From: Balamuthia mandrillaris
Lineage: Eukaryota; Discosea; Longamoebia; Balamuthiidae
Direction of reading: 5' to 3'
Assembly: GCA_031835245.1 (NCBI GenBank)
Contig: JAVKOQ010000188.1
Location: forward strand, 1 to 64,000
Length of the DNA stretch: 64,000 bases
A program made the translations under genes and the position numbers. Within the stretch, counting starts at the first letter, position 1. The number at the start of each line of letters is the position of its first letter. The notes under the pieces were generated by a model. The model did not search any database and had not been told where the DNA came from. It saw nothing but the letters and a program-made list of their open reading frames with translations. Positions 44,364 to 58,105 of the stretch are shown in pieces.

Positions 44364-45099
44364 ATGGCAAACTATGATAGGTGAGTCTTTCTCTCTTGCT
44401 TCTCTCTCTCCTCTCTCTCTCCTTGGAAGGTGCAGAAAAGTATTAAAGTCCCTATTTTCTCTTATAAAGAGATGCGTTGTTGGGAAAGTTTGATCAAGGA
44501 CGGACGGAACAAAAGAGGCCAACGCGATGGGGAGCACCCGCTGAGACAGAGGAAACACGGGACCTGGACAACCGGGGATTGCTCTCTCTTCAAGAACAAA
44601 AAATGAGAGGTATGTGGTTTTTAAAACCTTTATTTTTTTCCCCCCTGATCTACTTGTTCTCAACACCCTCATCCTCCTCAACAACAGAACAAGACAAACT
44701 GTTGGACATGTTGGGAGAGAGCGTTGACAGACAAAAAGAAATCGCCATTGGCATCGGGCAAGAAGTGGATGAGCACAACGCTTTGTTGGACGACCTGGAC
44801 CACGAGGTGGAGAGAACAAACTCGCGCGTGCAACGCGCCACCAACAGGGTTACCAGGATTTCAAAGAAGAGCAGCACCACATGCCTCTGGGTATACTACC
44901 TTTTGCTTCTCTGTTCTTTTTCTCTGTTATTCTCCCCTCTTTTCTAAAAACCTCACTTCTCTTCTCTCTTTCCTCTTTTCTCTCTTTTCCTCTCCCCTCT
45001 CTCGTGTTGTTGTTAACTGTGTTGGTGCACGTGCAGATTGTCATTTGTGCGCTGTTCATAGCGTTGGTACTCGTCATAGTGGCTGCCTTTTACTTTTGA
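44364..45099 (+). CDS. Qc-SNARE, syntaxin-8-like, short
   Basis: A tail-anchored t-SNARE for endosomal or vacuolar fusion. Four exons splice in frame: MANYDR, DALLGKFDQGRTEQKRPTRW to LLSLQEQKMR, a SNARE helix exon, and a membrane anchor. The SNARE helix runs EQDKLLDMLGESVDRQKEIA, IGIGQEVDEHNALLDDLDHE, VERTNSRVQRATNRV. The zero-layer residue is the Gln in the IGIGQEVDEHN segment. The anchor is IVICALFIALVLVIVAAFYF at the very C-terminus. The predicted protein is only about 150 residues and has no Habc N-terminal domain (human STX8 has 236). Syntaxin-8 is the best match by wording (SVDRQKEIA..I..EVDEHN..LDDLD); SYP5/Tlg1 are alternatives. Confidence 0.85.
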
Positions 45100-45372
45100 T
45101 CCTGTTGCTCTTTTTCAATTTTTTATATATACGTACTCACACATCCGCCTTCTCTCTCACTCCCTCCCTCCTCCCTCCTCCTTCCTCCTCTCTCCTGGCA
45201 AAACCTTTTTTACCTCTCCTCTTTGAACAAAGGCATGAAGCGATAAAAATGAAATGTGAAATGCATATTGCAAAAAACAACATAGAAGAAGTGGTAGAGA
45301 AAGAAAAAAACAGAAACACTTCGCCACCACATGAAAATGTGCAAAAAAAAGAAGCTGTTTCCTCTTCTACTA

Positions 45373-48300
45373 CTATGGTTGATGCGAAGAAGAAAGAGGA
45401 GCCGAAGAAACACCACTTTCAGGAAGCGAAGAAGATGAAGAGGAGGACGTTTGTGCAGAGGAAGAAGAAGATGACGACGACGAAGAAGAGCCAGAAGAGG
45501 AGAAGGAGACACTAAAGGCTTCCTCACCAGGAGCAGGCGGCGGCGGTGTTGGCAACCACTTGCGGAACCTTTGGGTGCGTTGGCTGAGGTGCTGCCTCTC
45601 CTTTGCAAAGAGCGCTCTGGCCTTGCTCAGCTGGCCTTTGCGGTAGAAAAAGTCGCCCGTGTCCTCCACGAAGAACAAGCGGAAAGTGGTCAAGCAGATC
45701 TTGCACTCCAGCTCGTTCCTGCTGATCACGTTGTCCATCACGTTCTCGCGTTCTCCCTTTCGCTTGTTGCTGTTGTACATGTATGAAAGATAAATAACTC
45801 GTTTGATTAGAACGAAGAAGATAGAAAAAGAGGAAGAGGAAGAGGAAGAGAACAAGAGAGAAGATTGAACGACAGAGAATAAAACAAGATCAAAAGGGCT
45901 TACCGCAACAAGAAAACGTGACTTTGTCTGGCATCAACATCAGTGGTCTCCGAGTACAAATAGTCATCCACGTACTTGGACCACTTCTCCCTGTCAAACG
46001 ACAGGTCCACGAATCGCGGCTTCAGCGCTGGGTCCAACAGCTGAATGGTGAATTCGGCTGTAGGTTGGTTGAACGCAAAGCGAAAAATCTTCTCGTCTCC
46101 TCCTGACGAGGAAGATAGCGCCTGCACAACGTTCGAGTGATAGATCGGCTCTAGAGAGCCCTTCTTCCTAGCCCCTTCGTAAGAGTAGAGCGCCAACAAG
46201 GTGATGCAAGTCTGGTCAGAGATGAGCGTCTGCAACTGCTTGCAGATTGTGAGGATGAGCTTGTCGATGGTGAAGAGGATGAAGGAGGAGATGCCAAAGA
46301 GGTCGCGGCAATCGTCCTCAAACTTGGCCACGTCCAGAGAACCCTCCATCAGAGAATAAATGGAGGTGATGAGCGTTTGGTACTTGTCTTTGGGCCTCTT
46401 GGCGGAATTCTCTGCCTCACCTGCCGCTGCTTCCGGCTTCGGAGGAGTTAGCACGCTGGCTGCCCATCTCTCTTTCTCAGAGGATTTTGCCATTTCTTTC
46501 GCTGATGTCAGTCTTTCATACAAGATCTAAATAGAAAGAGGTTAGAAAAATGAAAAAAAAAACCGATTTGTTTGTATGCTCAAGTACCTGATACAATCGG
46601 AAGAAGTAATAAAAGGCTTCGTTGCCATAAAAGACTTTGGTGGATTTGGAGGAAGGTCGAGGACGATTTACTTGAGCTCTGCCATTGGCATCGGTGGCGG
46701 GCTTGCTTTGTTCTTCCGAAGTGGTTGTCGATTGCTCTTCCGCCATCGCTTCCACTCCCTGCATTGCTGTACTCTCCTTTTCCTTTCCTTTCTCCTGTTG
46801 TTGCGGAGATGACTCGACGTCCATTCCATCTTCGTCCTTTATAGTAGTCGTTGGCTGTTGGTTGGAAGAAGCGGCGTTGGCGGGGGACCCTTCTGTATTG
46901 CCTGCTTCTCCAACTTTGGTCGACTGATCGTTAGCAGAAGTAGAGTCATTGTTGGAATCACTTCTAGTACGACGAGCTTCATCTGTTGAGAAAAAACAAG
47001 ATCAGCTTATAGCGGATGTAAGAGCAGGCAAAAAGAAAAAACGTACGCCTGTAGTCCCTGTTAAAGAATTGACGAACAAAGTGTTCCAAAAAGGCATCCA
47101 ACTAAACGGAGAGCAGAGCGTAAGTTCAGTCGAACAGAAAATGATAGGATAGGGGAGAGCGGTGAGCCAAGGAACAATGGAAGATGCTTTACCTTTTCTC
47201 TGTCCGCTTTGGAAAGGGTTTTTTCCGCAGCATTGGTAATAAGAGCAGTAATGTCGGAGAATACTTCTTCATCAGCCATGGCGTATTTAAGGTGAGCATC
47301 TCCTTCGGGAGCTCCTGCTTGGGTAGAGGCGGCAGTAGTCTTGCTTACAGCAACTTTTTCCTTCAGTTTTTCTTGATATCGTTTCTTAATCTCCATCAAA
47401 AGAACTATGAAAAGATTGCGTTAAAAAAAAACGAAACGGCGATAAAGTGAGAGAGGAAGAAGAAGTTACCTTTGTTGCTGAGGTTTTTCTTCTCCATTTG
47501 TTTGAAGTAGAAGCTTTGATGGTCCAAAGAACGGTGATAGTTCTTCTCGTTTACTTCCCGCCAAATCTTGTTCCACTCCCTTCTGGCATTGCGCCACTCG
47601 TGGTCCTTCTGTTTCAGACGCTTCAAGATAACAGGGATGGCTACCACCGGGTTCTCAAACAATTTGGTCACCACATCTGGGCCTCTGCTTCCATAGATGC
47701 GCTCAATGCTCCTCAAATGAAGAACTGTAGCGTTTAAAAATATTATTAGAAAACGAACGAAGCGCCTAGAGAGGAGAACAAGGAGAAGAACGTACTGTCG
47801 ACTGGAGGATTAAGACGAAAGTTTTTGGACCATTGCTCGAGTTTATCTTCGGCGGTGTTGTTGATCTGTCTGAGAAGTGGCTCCAACGCCCTCAAAGTGG
47901 AGGCATTAAGCTCAATGACCAGGTCCAATTCGTAACGGTCGTCCTCGCACTTGAAGAGAACTTCTTCGTACTGATTCTTACGAGAGCCTTTGAATCCAAA
48001 GTCTTCGCTGCCTGTAGGTACGCTTACGTATCGATCGTTGAGCAATTCATCTTCAGGCTTGTTTTTGAAGTACTATATTGAAAGATTTAAACATAATTTG
48101 TAAGATAAAGTTGAAACATAGAAGAACTGAAGAGAAGAGGAAGAAGAGGAAGAGTAGGATGAAGAGGAAGCAGAATACCTTTTTAGGGAGGGCTCTGTAA
48201 CTTGGGCCATATCGCTTGCATTCACTAAAGTCAATGTCAGACCAACTGGCCGCTTCCTCTGACTCTGATTCTCTTTCCGCAAGTTCTTTTCAGGAGGGAA

Positions 48301-50661
48301 CACGATAAGCTCCTTTGAGGGGAAAAAAAAAACACTCACAACCAGAACTCCATATTACCTAAATCTTCCTCCTCAGAAAAGCCGACAAATGCCTTAAAGG
48401 TTTCGTACAAGTCAGGATAGGCGCCCAATAGGTCTCGCACCAACAGAGCTAACTCCAAGCGGCTGATAATCTTCTGAGAGTAGAGGTTAAGGCACTTCAA
48501 AAATTCGGTGTACAGCTTCTCATCTCCCAGCCTCTTGCGGATCTTGTAAAACATGTTAAGCTGTTTTGTTCCGCTGTCTATTGATCCGAAGACAGAAAAA
48601 AGCAGAAGAAAAGTTAGGCAAGAACAACAAAATACAAGAATATCTATAAAGAACCTTCAGCAACCGCCTTGCGAGAGACTTTGGCGGGTTGTCGTTCTTT
48701 ACTTCTTCGCTTGCGTTTTTTCTCCTGCTGTACCATTTGTTTCTTTATCAGCACAAATAAAAAAACAATGTTAAGACGAAATGACGAGTACAAAGACTCC
48801 AAAAAACACAAGATAGAAAAGAAAATGAATGGGAAGAAGATAGCAACCCGTGTGGCACGTTTTGGCTGCTTCGTTTTGCGGGTAGCAGCAGCGCCAGAAG
48901 GAACAGCTCTGGTGGCCTCTCCAGGAACGTTATTGTCCGGAAGGAACTGTCTGAACTCGTCCAGTAGGTCCTGGTGGTCGGCAAAGAGAATGGCCACCTG
49001 CTTGTAAACATCACTGATGGTGTGTTGTTCTCTATGAAAGTTGTGCAGTATCTCCAAGAAAGACTTGTACACTTCCGGTTGAGAGTGAAAGCGTACCTTT
49101 GTAAACAGGAAAAATAGGATGAAAGAGAGAAACGAAAGATGAGCATTGGTATGATGGAAGAGTTGGTTTGGTTGTACATACTTTGATCTTTTTAACGTAG
49201 GCTCTAGCCTGATCAAATTCCGGTTGTTTGGTTGGCTCCTCCTCTTTGACTTCTATTTTGAAGTCGGGGGGAAGGAAAGTGTTGAACCCGCTCACCAGAT
49301 GAGGATAGCCCTTGAACAGATTTGAGACCCGAGCGATCACTCCAGGTGTGTCGATGCTAGAGAAGGAAGGGTTTGAGAGAGAGCCAGAGAAAGCGAAGGG
49401 AAGGAAGGAGAAAGATCAGTGATCCTCAACCTGGAAAAAGAGAAGGAGAAAGAGAGAGGGGCGAAGCGTACACTTGTGCTTTAAAGTCCTTCATAACGTT
49501 CAAGAACTCATTGTAGATGTGTGGTTGGTTATGGAACTGCATCTTGACCTGGTCAAGGAAGCCCAACGCGCTGTCGAACTTGCTGTTCTGTGTATTGGGA
49601 GCCACGACTCCTCCGCCTCCACCACCCCCCCGAACTCCTGGAGGCACGCCACCACCCATCACCGGAGAGCCAACCGTGCCCGCAGCCTGTTGCGAAGCGG
49701 CAGCAGCGGAAGAGCCGGGTCCGATCACGTTAGCGGCCGTGGCCGTGGTCGCTGCGCCATGATGACCTGCAGCGGCGGGATTGAGGGAGGGGATACCGCC
49801 AGCCCCAACGGAGGGAGGCTGTTGTTGTTGCTGCGGCGGAGCGAGCGAGGTCGCTGGCGGAAGTCCGTACATGCCTCTGTGGTGAAGATGTGGGAGGTAA
49901 GATTATGAGGGAGTAGCGATGATTATTTTTTGTTTTGAAGAAAAAAAAATAAATCAAAAAGAAAAAGAAAAAGAAAGAGAAAGAGAAAGAAACAACGATT
50001 AAAGAAGCGAGAGGGGGGAAAAAAAACAAAGCAGCTCTCCCACACCACTCTTTGACAAAGCGTTGTGCTCTGCCTTGCTTTGTAGTGGTGAAGTTGCTCC
50101 CCTTATTTTTTTTCCTTTGCAAAAAAAAAATAAAAAACAAAAAAACAAAAACAAAAAACAAAAAATAAAAAATAAAAAACAAAAAAATCGAAAAAATAAA
50201 AAAAAATTGAAAAATAAATAAATAAATAAATAGGAAAAAAAAAACAATGCTACGAAAAGCGTAGCGGTGGTGGTGGAAGGGTGAAAAAAAAAACCAACAA
50301 CACTACGCTACGTAAAGCGTAGCGGTGGTGGTGGTGGTTGGGTGAAAACGTACCCCATGTGCATGGCGGCCATGGGAGAGAGGATGGGAGGCATTGCCGT
50401 GGTGGTGGCCGTCGTGGCGGTGGCGGTGGGCGTCGACGTGGTGGCGGGATGGTGGGCGTGGGAGGGAGGAGCAAGGGGATGGTGCGCGTGGGAAGCGTGA
50501 GGATGAGGGCCTTCCCCTCGTGGCGCCTCGTCTATTCTGGGCAGTTTTGTGGGGTGTTGGTGGGGGTGGTGATGGTCTGAGGCACCACCACGCTGAACGT
50601 TGTTGTTGCTGTTGTTGTGGCCTGGATGGAACATACGTTCCTCATCCGAACTTCGTTTCAT
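45373..50661 (-). CDS. SIN3: SIN3 transcriptional corepressor
   Basis: This is the scaffold of the Sin3/HDAC histone deacetylase complex in the nucleus. The start at 50661 reads [20 protein letters not shown], followed by a His/Pro/Thr-rich leader. PAH1 is [20 protein letters not shown]...[20 protein letters not shown]2 is [20 protein letters not shown]...[20 protein letters not shown]3 is [20 protein letters not shown]...[17 protein letters not shown]. The HDAC-interacting region includes [75 protein letters not shown] and [22 protein letters not shown]-terminal Sin3_C-like part has [17 protein letters not shown] and a Ser-rich end. About sixteen exons. A segmental copy of the PAH1 part lies at 19.8-20.5 kb. 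Confidence 0.95.
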
Positions 50662-51405
50662 CGTATTTTTTTTTTGATTTATGAAAGATATTTTTTTTGG
50701 GAGATGATGAAAAGATTTGGTTGGGTTAAGACGCTGCTTTCCTACTACCCTAAAGGGTTAAAACAAAGAAGAATAAGAAAGAAGATTGACACGATTCGTT
50801 TCGATTAACAACCACTGAAAACACCAAAAAAAAAGATTATCACAAAAAAAAAGTGAAAAAAAAAAGCAAACCAAAAAAAAAACGTTAACGTACCTACAGC
50901 GCTTCAACAGAGAGAGAGAGAGATCAGGTTTTTATGTGGGAGTGGAGGTGTGGAGTTTTGGCCCCGTTCTTGTTTCGTTCTGCTTTTTTCAAAAACAATA
51001 AAAAAAACAAAAAAACAAAAAAACAAAAAACAGAAAATAAACGAAGAAAGAGGGAATTTGCCGCAACGACAAAAAAAAAAGAAGATAACAAAAGAAGATA
51101 AGGAGCTCGTTCATTGGCTGCGAAATTGAAGTGGTGAAGATGATCCCGGAAACTTGGGAAATTTACACCGGATGAAGGACCCTCAGGATCGTGATTCTTT
51201 CGCGCCATTTTTGGTTGCAAATATCTTAAAAAAAAAGCAAGACAATAGGAGAGGAGGATGAGAGGAAGGAAGCAAACAAAGATGTGAACTGGGTTTTTTT
51301 TATTAAAAAAAATAAAGTGGAAGTTATTTTATTTTATTTTGGTTTTTTCTCACAAAAAAGTAGACACAAAAAAAGTAGCAGCTAACGAAAAAAAAGTAGC
51401 AGCAG
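50662..51405. promoter_or_regulatory. Divergent intergenic region SIN3 / MSH5
   Basis: 744 bp with A/T homopolymers (about 50825-50880, 51000-51030). Both promoters must be inside. A short GA run lies at about 50910-50923. No gene is supported. Confidence 0.4.
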
Positions 51406-52346
51406 ATGGACGTGCAGGATGACCACCTGTTTTTGGCGGAGGAAGCGGAGGAGGAGGAGGAGGAAGTCTGCATGGATGAAGAAATGCTGGAGAGACAAAG
51501 GCGCCTGGTAGAAAGCGCCTCTCGCGTGCGCCCGGCGGCCATCCCTGCAACCGCGGAGCAAGAGGAGGAAGGGGAAGAGGCCTTGGACGCTCAAGTCATT
51601 TTGTCTGTAGTCTACCAACACAATAGGTACCGGTCTATCTCGCTTCTCTCTCTTGCACCGATCTTTATGAAGCTAAGTTGTTTTTTTTTTAAAACTACAA
51701 GGCTTGGGGTTGCGGCCTACAATACCGAAACAAGCGTGTTGAGCGTGTGTGAAGCGTGCGAGTTTGATGACTTTGCCAATCTTCAACTGAGTACCCTTTA
51801 TTTATTTTTTTTCGTTGTCCCATTCTTGCTCTTGAAAGCAACTACTCACTTTGTTCTTTTCCAGTCAAGTTCCAGCTCGAACCTTCGCTTATCATCACTC
51901 CTCCTAGCCCTATGTATGCACACCTTTTCGCACTTCACTGTTCTCTCTTTCTCATCTCTTCTAAGCTTTGGTCCACTACGCTCTTTTTTTCACTGCGTTG
52001 TTAACCATTTCTTCTCGCATTGCTCGTTGCCTCGTTGACCTCCAGCGAAGCGTATATACGAGCATTGCAAAAGAGTGGTATGTATCCTAGTTCGCTGCCC
52101 TTGCTGTCTACTCTTCTCATTCGCCTTCTCTTTTCTTTTGTCATCCTCAGTTGAAGACGACAGCACCAACTACCATGTGAAGACATGTAAGTCTAGTGAG
52201 TTTTCGTTCGAGTCAGCGAAGCACAAGTTGCTCAAGTTGAAGTTGCCTGGCTTGCCTGAGAATCTGCCTGAGCATGAGCGCCTGTTGTGCATGTCTTCCT
52301 TTACAGACTTGAACAATATTCAGATGGTTCGTCTGCGCTCTCTTTA

Positions 52347-52411
<65 letters not shown>

Positions 52412-52632
52412 GACTTGAAATGCCGCTCTTTTGTTTCAAAAGATAAGAGCGATAGGAGGCCTTATTACATACATGCTGAAAAATAGAGTACTGTGCTTTC
52501 TTGTTCGCTCCTCACTCGGAACCGTGATCTGATATTTGATTGCGCAAAAGGTTGTGAATGAGCTTGACGATGCCGATTCTCCAGTTGTTGTAAACCAGCT
52601 CATTTCCTTTTCAATGTATGTCTTCTGTATTC

Positions 52633-52671
<39 letters not shown>

Positions 52672-53788
52672 GTATCTATCTCTCTTGCTGTCTGCTTTAG
52701 TAACTGCTCTCATAAGTGATGGCACGATGATGATCGATCCAGAAACAATGAAAGCTCTACAAATATTTCAAAGTGATAGACATCCAAGGTTTTGGTTCCT
52801 CAAGCAGATCTCTATTATCCGTTCCCCTAACGTCTGTTTGCTCACTTCTTCAACAATAGTGCTCATGGAATTGGGAAGGCGAAAGAAGGTCTGTCTTTGT
52901 ATGCTCTATTCAAAACAAGAACACCACTTGGCAGAGATCTTCTTCGGTATATTTATTTCTTTTTTTCTTCCCAAGAGAAAACAAAATTGCTGATGAAAAT
53001 CTCCCACCCTTATTAAACAGGAGATGGTTTCTTCGCCCTCTACTCGACCAAGAAACCATCCAACGAAGACAAAGCCATGTGGAAGCTTTGTTGGATCCTA
53101 AAATCTCAGAGACCTTCTCAGAGCTTACCAATGAGTGCCTCAAGCACGTAAAAGACATTCCACGCATCTTGAATCGGGTGAGATCTGCTTCGTCTAGCGC
53201 CAACGATTGGTTCAACCTATTTCAGGTTTATTATCGTTCTTTTTGTCTTTTCTTTTCTTAGTTAAGCTTTTAATGATATGTGAATCGGGTACAGACTTTA
53301 GTAAGCGCGCTTCGTATAAGGGAGCTGTGCGCACCTCACTCCAGTATTCCTCTCTTCCAAGAGGTTCGCCGGGTCTAGTCAGTGCTGGTGATGGGACTAA
53401 ACATCATTTCTTAGGTGTGTGATGCGTTTGGTGATGATCTCTACGAATTGGTCAACATGATACGTTCCGTAATAGACTTTGATGAATCGAGAGAAAGCAG
53501 AAAGCTATATATACGATCTGGCATAAGCAAAGAGCTGGATCAACTTCGGTACTTCTTCTTTTGATCATCTTCTTTTGCCTTAGACTTACTTATCTTGCGT
53601 CTTTCTCTTCCTTGTAGAAGTACTTATCAGAGCCTTGACGAGCTTTTGGTGCTTATTCGTCTCTCGGTGGAAACGTGGTGATGAACTTATCTTTTCTCCA
53701 CAAAAACAGACAAGCTATGCCAAGAGAGAGATGATGCAGCTTGCAGATCCTTTAGTTACCTGCTTAAGTGTTGTGTATTACCCGCAGG

Positions 53789-53834
<46 letters not shown>

Positions 53835-55527
53835 ATAACGTACCAGCGGTGTACACAACGTGAAGATCGGATACCAAGTGGTGATTCCACGAGGCAAAGC
53901 AGAACTTGAAAGTTTTGTCAGCATTCCAGGCTTAATATATCAGGTAAGATAACTCATATTTCTGTTTTTGTCTTTTAACACTTTTTTAACTTTCGTTTTA
54001 TTGCCATTTGGTATACCAGTTTCACACCTCACAATACATATATTTCAAAAGCGAAGCAATGTTTGGACTCGACCATAGCGAAGAGTTTGGAGGTATGCTT
54101 CTCGCCATTTTACTCCGAATCTCTTCGTGCTAACATCTTCGTCTTCCATAACTTGTTTGCCTTTTGTCAGACATTTGGCAAAAGATTACAGACTTGGAAA
54201 ATGCCATCATTCTGGAATTGGAAGAGCACATTCTGGAATTTTCTCCGCTGCTCCTAAGTCTTGCCAACATACTGGCAGAGTTGGATTGGTTTGTGTTTTT
54301 GTCTGCTTTTGCTTTGATTTTTGTTAATATTATCTCATTAAGTTTGGTGTCGTTTGCGGTGGCTGCTAGAGAGAACAATTGGACGGCCCCGGACATAACA
54401 ACAGACTCCACTCTTTGGATTAAGAACGGGAGACATCCTTTGCAAGTACGTTGATTATTAGCGCTCCTTCCTTTCCTTCTTTTCCTTCTTTTCGCGTTCT
54501 TTCTTTTAGATATACTAAAACAACCATAAAAAAGGAATTGTGTGTGGAAACGTTCATTGCAAACAATTCATCGTTGGGTAGGCTGAATAATTAAAGGCAG
54601 CATAACATTTACAAACTTTTGAAGACAAAACGACTAACGCCCAATAACAATCCATCCAGATAATGCTGAACGAATTCTTCTCCTCTCTGGCGCGAATGGC
54701 TCTGGCAAATCAGGTACTATTTGTCCACCTGATTGACTGGACATTGGTCTCATCTTATTTTTCTTTTATCCGTATCGCCATTGTTCGTTTTTTAATGTTT
54801 GAAAAGTGTACCTGAAGCAAGTAGGACTGATAACGTTTTTGGCTCACGTTGGGTCGTTCGTGCCTGCTGAAGAAAGCACCATTGGTCTCACTGATCGCAT
54901 CTTCTCTCGTATTTACAGCAGAGGTAAACTTTATAACGGATCCCTTCCGCTTCGTTTTGTCACTGATAGTCTGTCGTTTGCTTGTTTTCTTTGTTTAAAA
55001 AAAAAATCACAGAATCGGTAGCTGTTCAAAGCTCTTCTTTCATGATTGACCTACAACAAGTAGCTCTGATGATTCGTCACGCCACTGACAAGAGCCTTTT
55101 GCTGTACGTGCAGGAAACAACCATGTTGAAAAAAAAAATGAAACGCTGATGGTTCTTCGTCTTCTTCTCTAAGGTTGGATGAATTCGGGAAAGGAACAAG
55201 TGTATCCGATGGAATATCTCTTCTTGGTAAGTTACTGATTGTTTTCCCTCTTTTCTTGCTCTCTTTATGGTTAACCCTATCTTTTACCAAAGGTGCCACT
55301 CTAAAGTACTTACAAGATAAAGGAAATGCATGTCCCAAAGTGGTCGTAAGCAGCCATTTCAGCGAGTTCTTTCCACAAATAGGCCTCTATGAAGGAGAGA
55401 ATGTTGCACCCTCCTCATCCTCAACGAGATTAGCTTTTTATCGCATGGACGTCTTTGTTCGGGAGGACAGCCAAGACAAGGACGTCGTGTTCCTCTACAA
55501 GTACGTGACGAATCTCTTTCTCTCTTT

Positions 55528-55584
<57 letters not shown>

Positions 55585-55920
55585 TCTCTTTTTTGGCATT
55601 TTTCTTCATAACAAAACTGTGTCCATAATAATAGATTAGTAAGAGGGATGGCAATGGACTCGCATGCCTATCACGTTGGTTCATTGGCAGGCATTCCCGA
55701 TAGCATCCTCAAAAGAGCAGCCACCGTCAAGGACAAACTGCGCAGAGGAGAGCCGTTGCAATCGCTGGACGAGACGGAGAGCGAAGCGGCCATCGCGCGG
55801 CGCGCTCTGCATTACGAGAACATCTGTCGATCCTTCATCGCGCTGGACCTCGACAACATCACCCCGCAACAAATAGCGAGCTTCATCCAAAGTCTTTCTC
55901 CTTCTTCGTCCACAATGTAA
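51406..55920 (+). CDS. MSH5: Meiotic MutS homologue MSH5
   Basis: This is the partner of MSH4 in stabilising meiotic recombination intermediates in the nucleus. The start at 51406 opens with an acidic stretch ([20 protein letters not shown]). About twenty exons follow. The lever/clamp part includes [40 protein letters not shown] and IPRILNRV. The ATPase is complete: Walker [12 protein letters not shown], then [20 protein letters not shown] and AEESTIG...[18 protein letters not shown] signature, Walker [18 protein letters not shown], and the [10 protein letters not shown] switch histidine. The wording [10 protein letters not shown]...GSFVPAEE with [10 protein letters not shown] fits MSH5, not MSH4. 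Four introns or so hold (CT)n tracts. The stop TAA ends at 55920. Confidence 0.93.
52351..52413. repeat. (CT)n microsatellite, MSH5 intron
   Basis: CT run interrupted by TGTCTGTC. Further sense-strand CT runs lie at about 52638-52670, 53791-53830 and 55533-55580 in other MSH5 introns. Confidence 0.95.
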
Positions 55921-56403
55921 CTTTTACACATGCAGCACAAAGAGAAGAGGGAAGAAGAAAGTTTTTTGTGTTTGTTGATTGTGCTTTGTTATTGTATGTG
56001 TTGGTAAGAGTTAAAAAAAGGGAGTATTGGTTTCGTACTCGGAAAAAAAAAAACTAACCAACAGTTGATCTCTTCTTGCTTCTCTTATTATTTTTCCCCC
56101 TCTGTTCCTCCCTCCCCTTTCTCCTCCTTTTCCTCTGTAATTGTTTTCTCCCCCCTCCTTCTCCTCCTCGTTCTCTTTCTTCGTGTGTTGTTCTCTTCTT
56201 TCCATCACCACCACCACCAAAAAAAAAAAATAACAATATCAACGCCGCCAAATGAAAGAAGAAGAAAGAAGCAGAGAAGGGAAGGAAGGAAAGAAAAAAA
56301 TTAAAGGAAGGATGGATGAAGAAGTGAAAGAAGGATGGCAAAGAGAAAAAAAGAAAGAAGCAGAAAGATCTCTCTTTCTCTCTCTCTCCCCCTCGTCCTC
56401 CAT
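55921..56403. other. Convergent intergenic region MSH5 / DDX6
   Basis: 483 bp, C/T-rich then G/A-rich, with an A homopolymer near 56218-56231. It holds the 3' ends of both genes. Nothing else is recognised. Confidence 0.5.
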
Positions 56404-58105
56404 TTAACTTGCCACGTACAATCGTTTGTCGATAACAGGGGGGATGGGCTTGATTTCAGTGCCCAGCTCCTGCTCTATCTTGTAAAGGTTGAAACGATCG
56501 TCGTAGGTGATGAGGTTGATGGCAAGACCCAAATGGCCGAAGCGGCCGCTTCGTCCGATCCTGTGCAGATAGGTTTCAGAGTTTTTGGGGAAGTCAAAGT
56601 TGATGACCACGTTCACTGCTTGGATGTCAATTCCTCTCGTAAACAGATCTGTTTGAAGTTTGTGTATAATAGACATATTTGTATGAGCATTCGAGCAAGA
56701 TAACGAGGTAGGAGAGGGAGAATATACCTGTGCAAACCAGATTTCTACATGCGCCGTTTCTAAAGTCGTGGAAGACGCGGTTTCGGTGTGACTGCAACAT
56801 TTTGGCATGGATGTAAAAACAGGAATAGCCCAGTTCGGTGATTTTCTTGGCGAGCAGCTCCACACGGTTTACAGAGTTACAGAAGATTATAGATTGGTTG
56901 ATTTGAAGCTATAAACGGAAAGACGATAAGAGTTAAAAGAAAAATGGTTTAAAGATTAAAAAGGGGGAGAGAGAGAGAGAGAGAGAGATAGGAATAATAC
57001 CTTGGAAAAGAGAGTATTAAGGCAATGGACCTTCTGGCGCTCTTCCACGAAAGCGTAATATTGGGTAACACCTTTCAGGGTGAGCTCCTCCATCAAGTTG
57101 ATCTCATAAGGCTTGGTAAGGAAACGGTCTTTAAAGTCCTTCACGGTAATAGGGAAAGTGGCAGAGAATAAGAGAATTTGCCGATCGGCAGGCAGGAAAG
57201 TTATAATTTGCTCCACCAATGGTTGAAACTCTGGTGACAACAATTTGTCGGCCTTTTGAAACAGAGAAGGGAGGCGTTAGAAAGAATAAAAACATAATAA
57301 CGCGTACACACTAAAGCAAACGTACTTCATCCATAACAAGAAGAGAGCAATGGGAGAGATCAGCGACTCCCTTGTTGGCCAGATCGAGAACCCTTCCGGG
57401 CGTGGCGACGAGAATTTGGACAGTGTTGAAAAGCCTCATGATATCATCCTTCAGCGAAGTACCTCCTGTACTGACCATCACCTGCACGTTCATATGTTTC
57501 CCCAACTCTTTACACACTTGCGACGTTTGAAGGGCCAGCTCTCTCGTTGGAACCAAAATAAGGGCTATTATTTGTTCATTAATCCAAAGGTTGAAACAGA
57601 GACAGACAGAGAGAGAGAGAGAGAGAGGAGAAACGAACCTTGAATGCATTTCTTGGAGGTGTCTGTTTTTTCCAGTGCTGGAATCAAGAAAGAAGCTGTC
57701 TTTCCTGTACCGTTCTTGGCTCTCGCTAAGATGTCCCTCCCCGCCAGCGCGATGGGTATTGCCTCCTCCTGGATGGGGGAGGGGCTTTCGAAACCCTTTT
57801 CATAGATGCCCATCAACAGTTCCCGCTTCAAGTAGTAGTCCTCAAACTCGTTTCCTTTGGTCGTAGTCACATCCTCTGTCAACATGGACCTGTCCGTCTT
57901 CGGCCGGTTGAGACTGGCTCTGAACTCAGCCAAGTCAGAGTAGCTGCTTCCCCCAATAAATCAACAAAGAAACGAAAAGAGAGAACAGGAGTGTCAATAA
58001 ACGTTGTGAAAAATTTAAAATCGTAAGAGGAAGAGAGGAGAGGGAGAGGGAGAAGAGAGTGGACATGATAACGCACCTATCGTTCGATTTCTCCTTGTTT
58101 TCCAT
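56404..58105 (-). CDS. DDX6: DEAD-box RNA helicase DDX6/Dhh1
   Basis: This is a translational repressor and decapping activator of P-bodies. Exon 1 is tiny, 58105-58077 ([10 protein letters not shown]), and joins [12 protein letters not shown]. The helicase motifs are all present: Q motif [28 protein letters not shown], Ia [14 protein letters not shown], Ib STGGT and [17 protein letters not shown] split by an intron, [46 protein letters not shown] and [33 protein letters not shown] and [17 protein letters not shown] are specific for the DDX6/Dhh1 group. The N-terminus is short and the Pro/Gln-rich tail of yeast Dhh1 is missing. About seven exons. CT runs on the sense strand occur in two introns. 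Confidence 0.96.
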
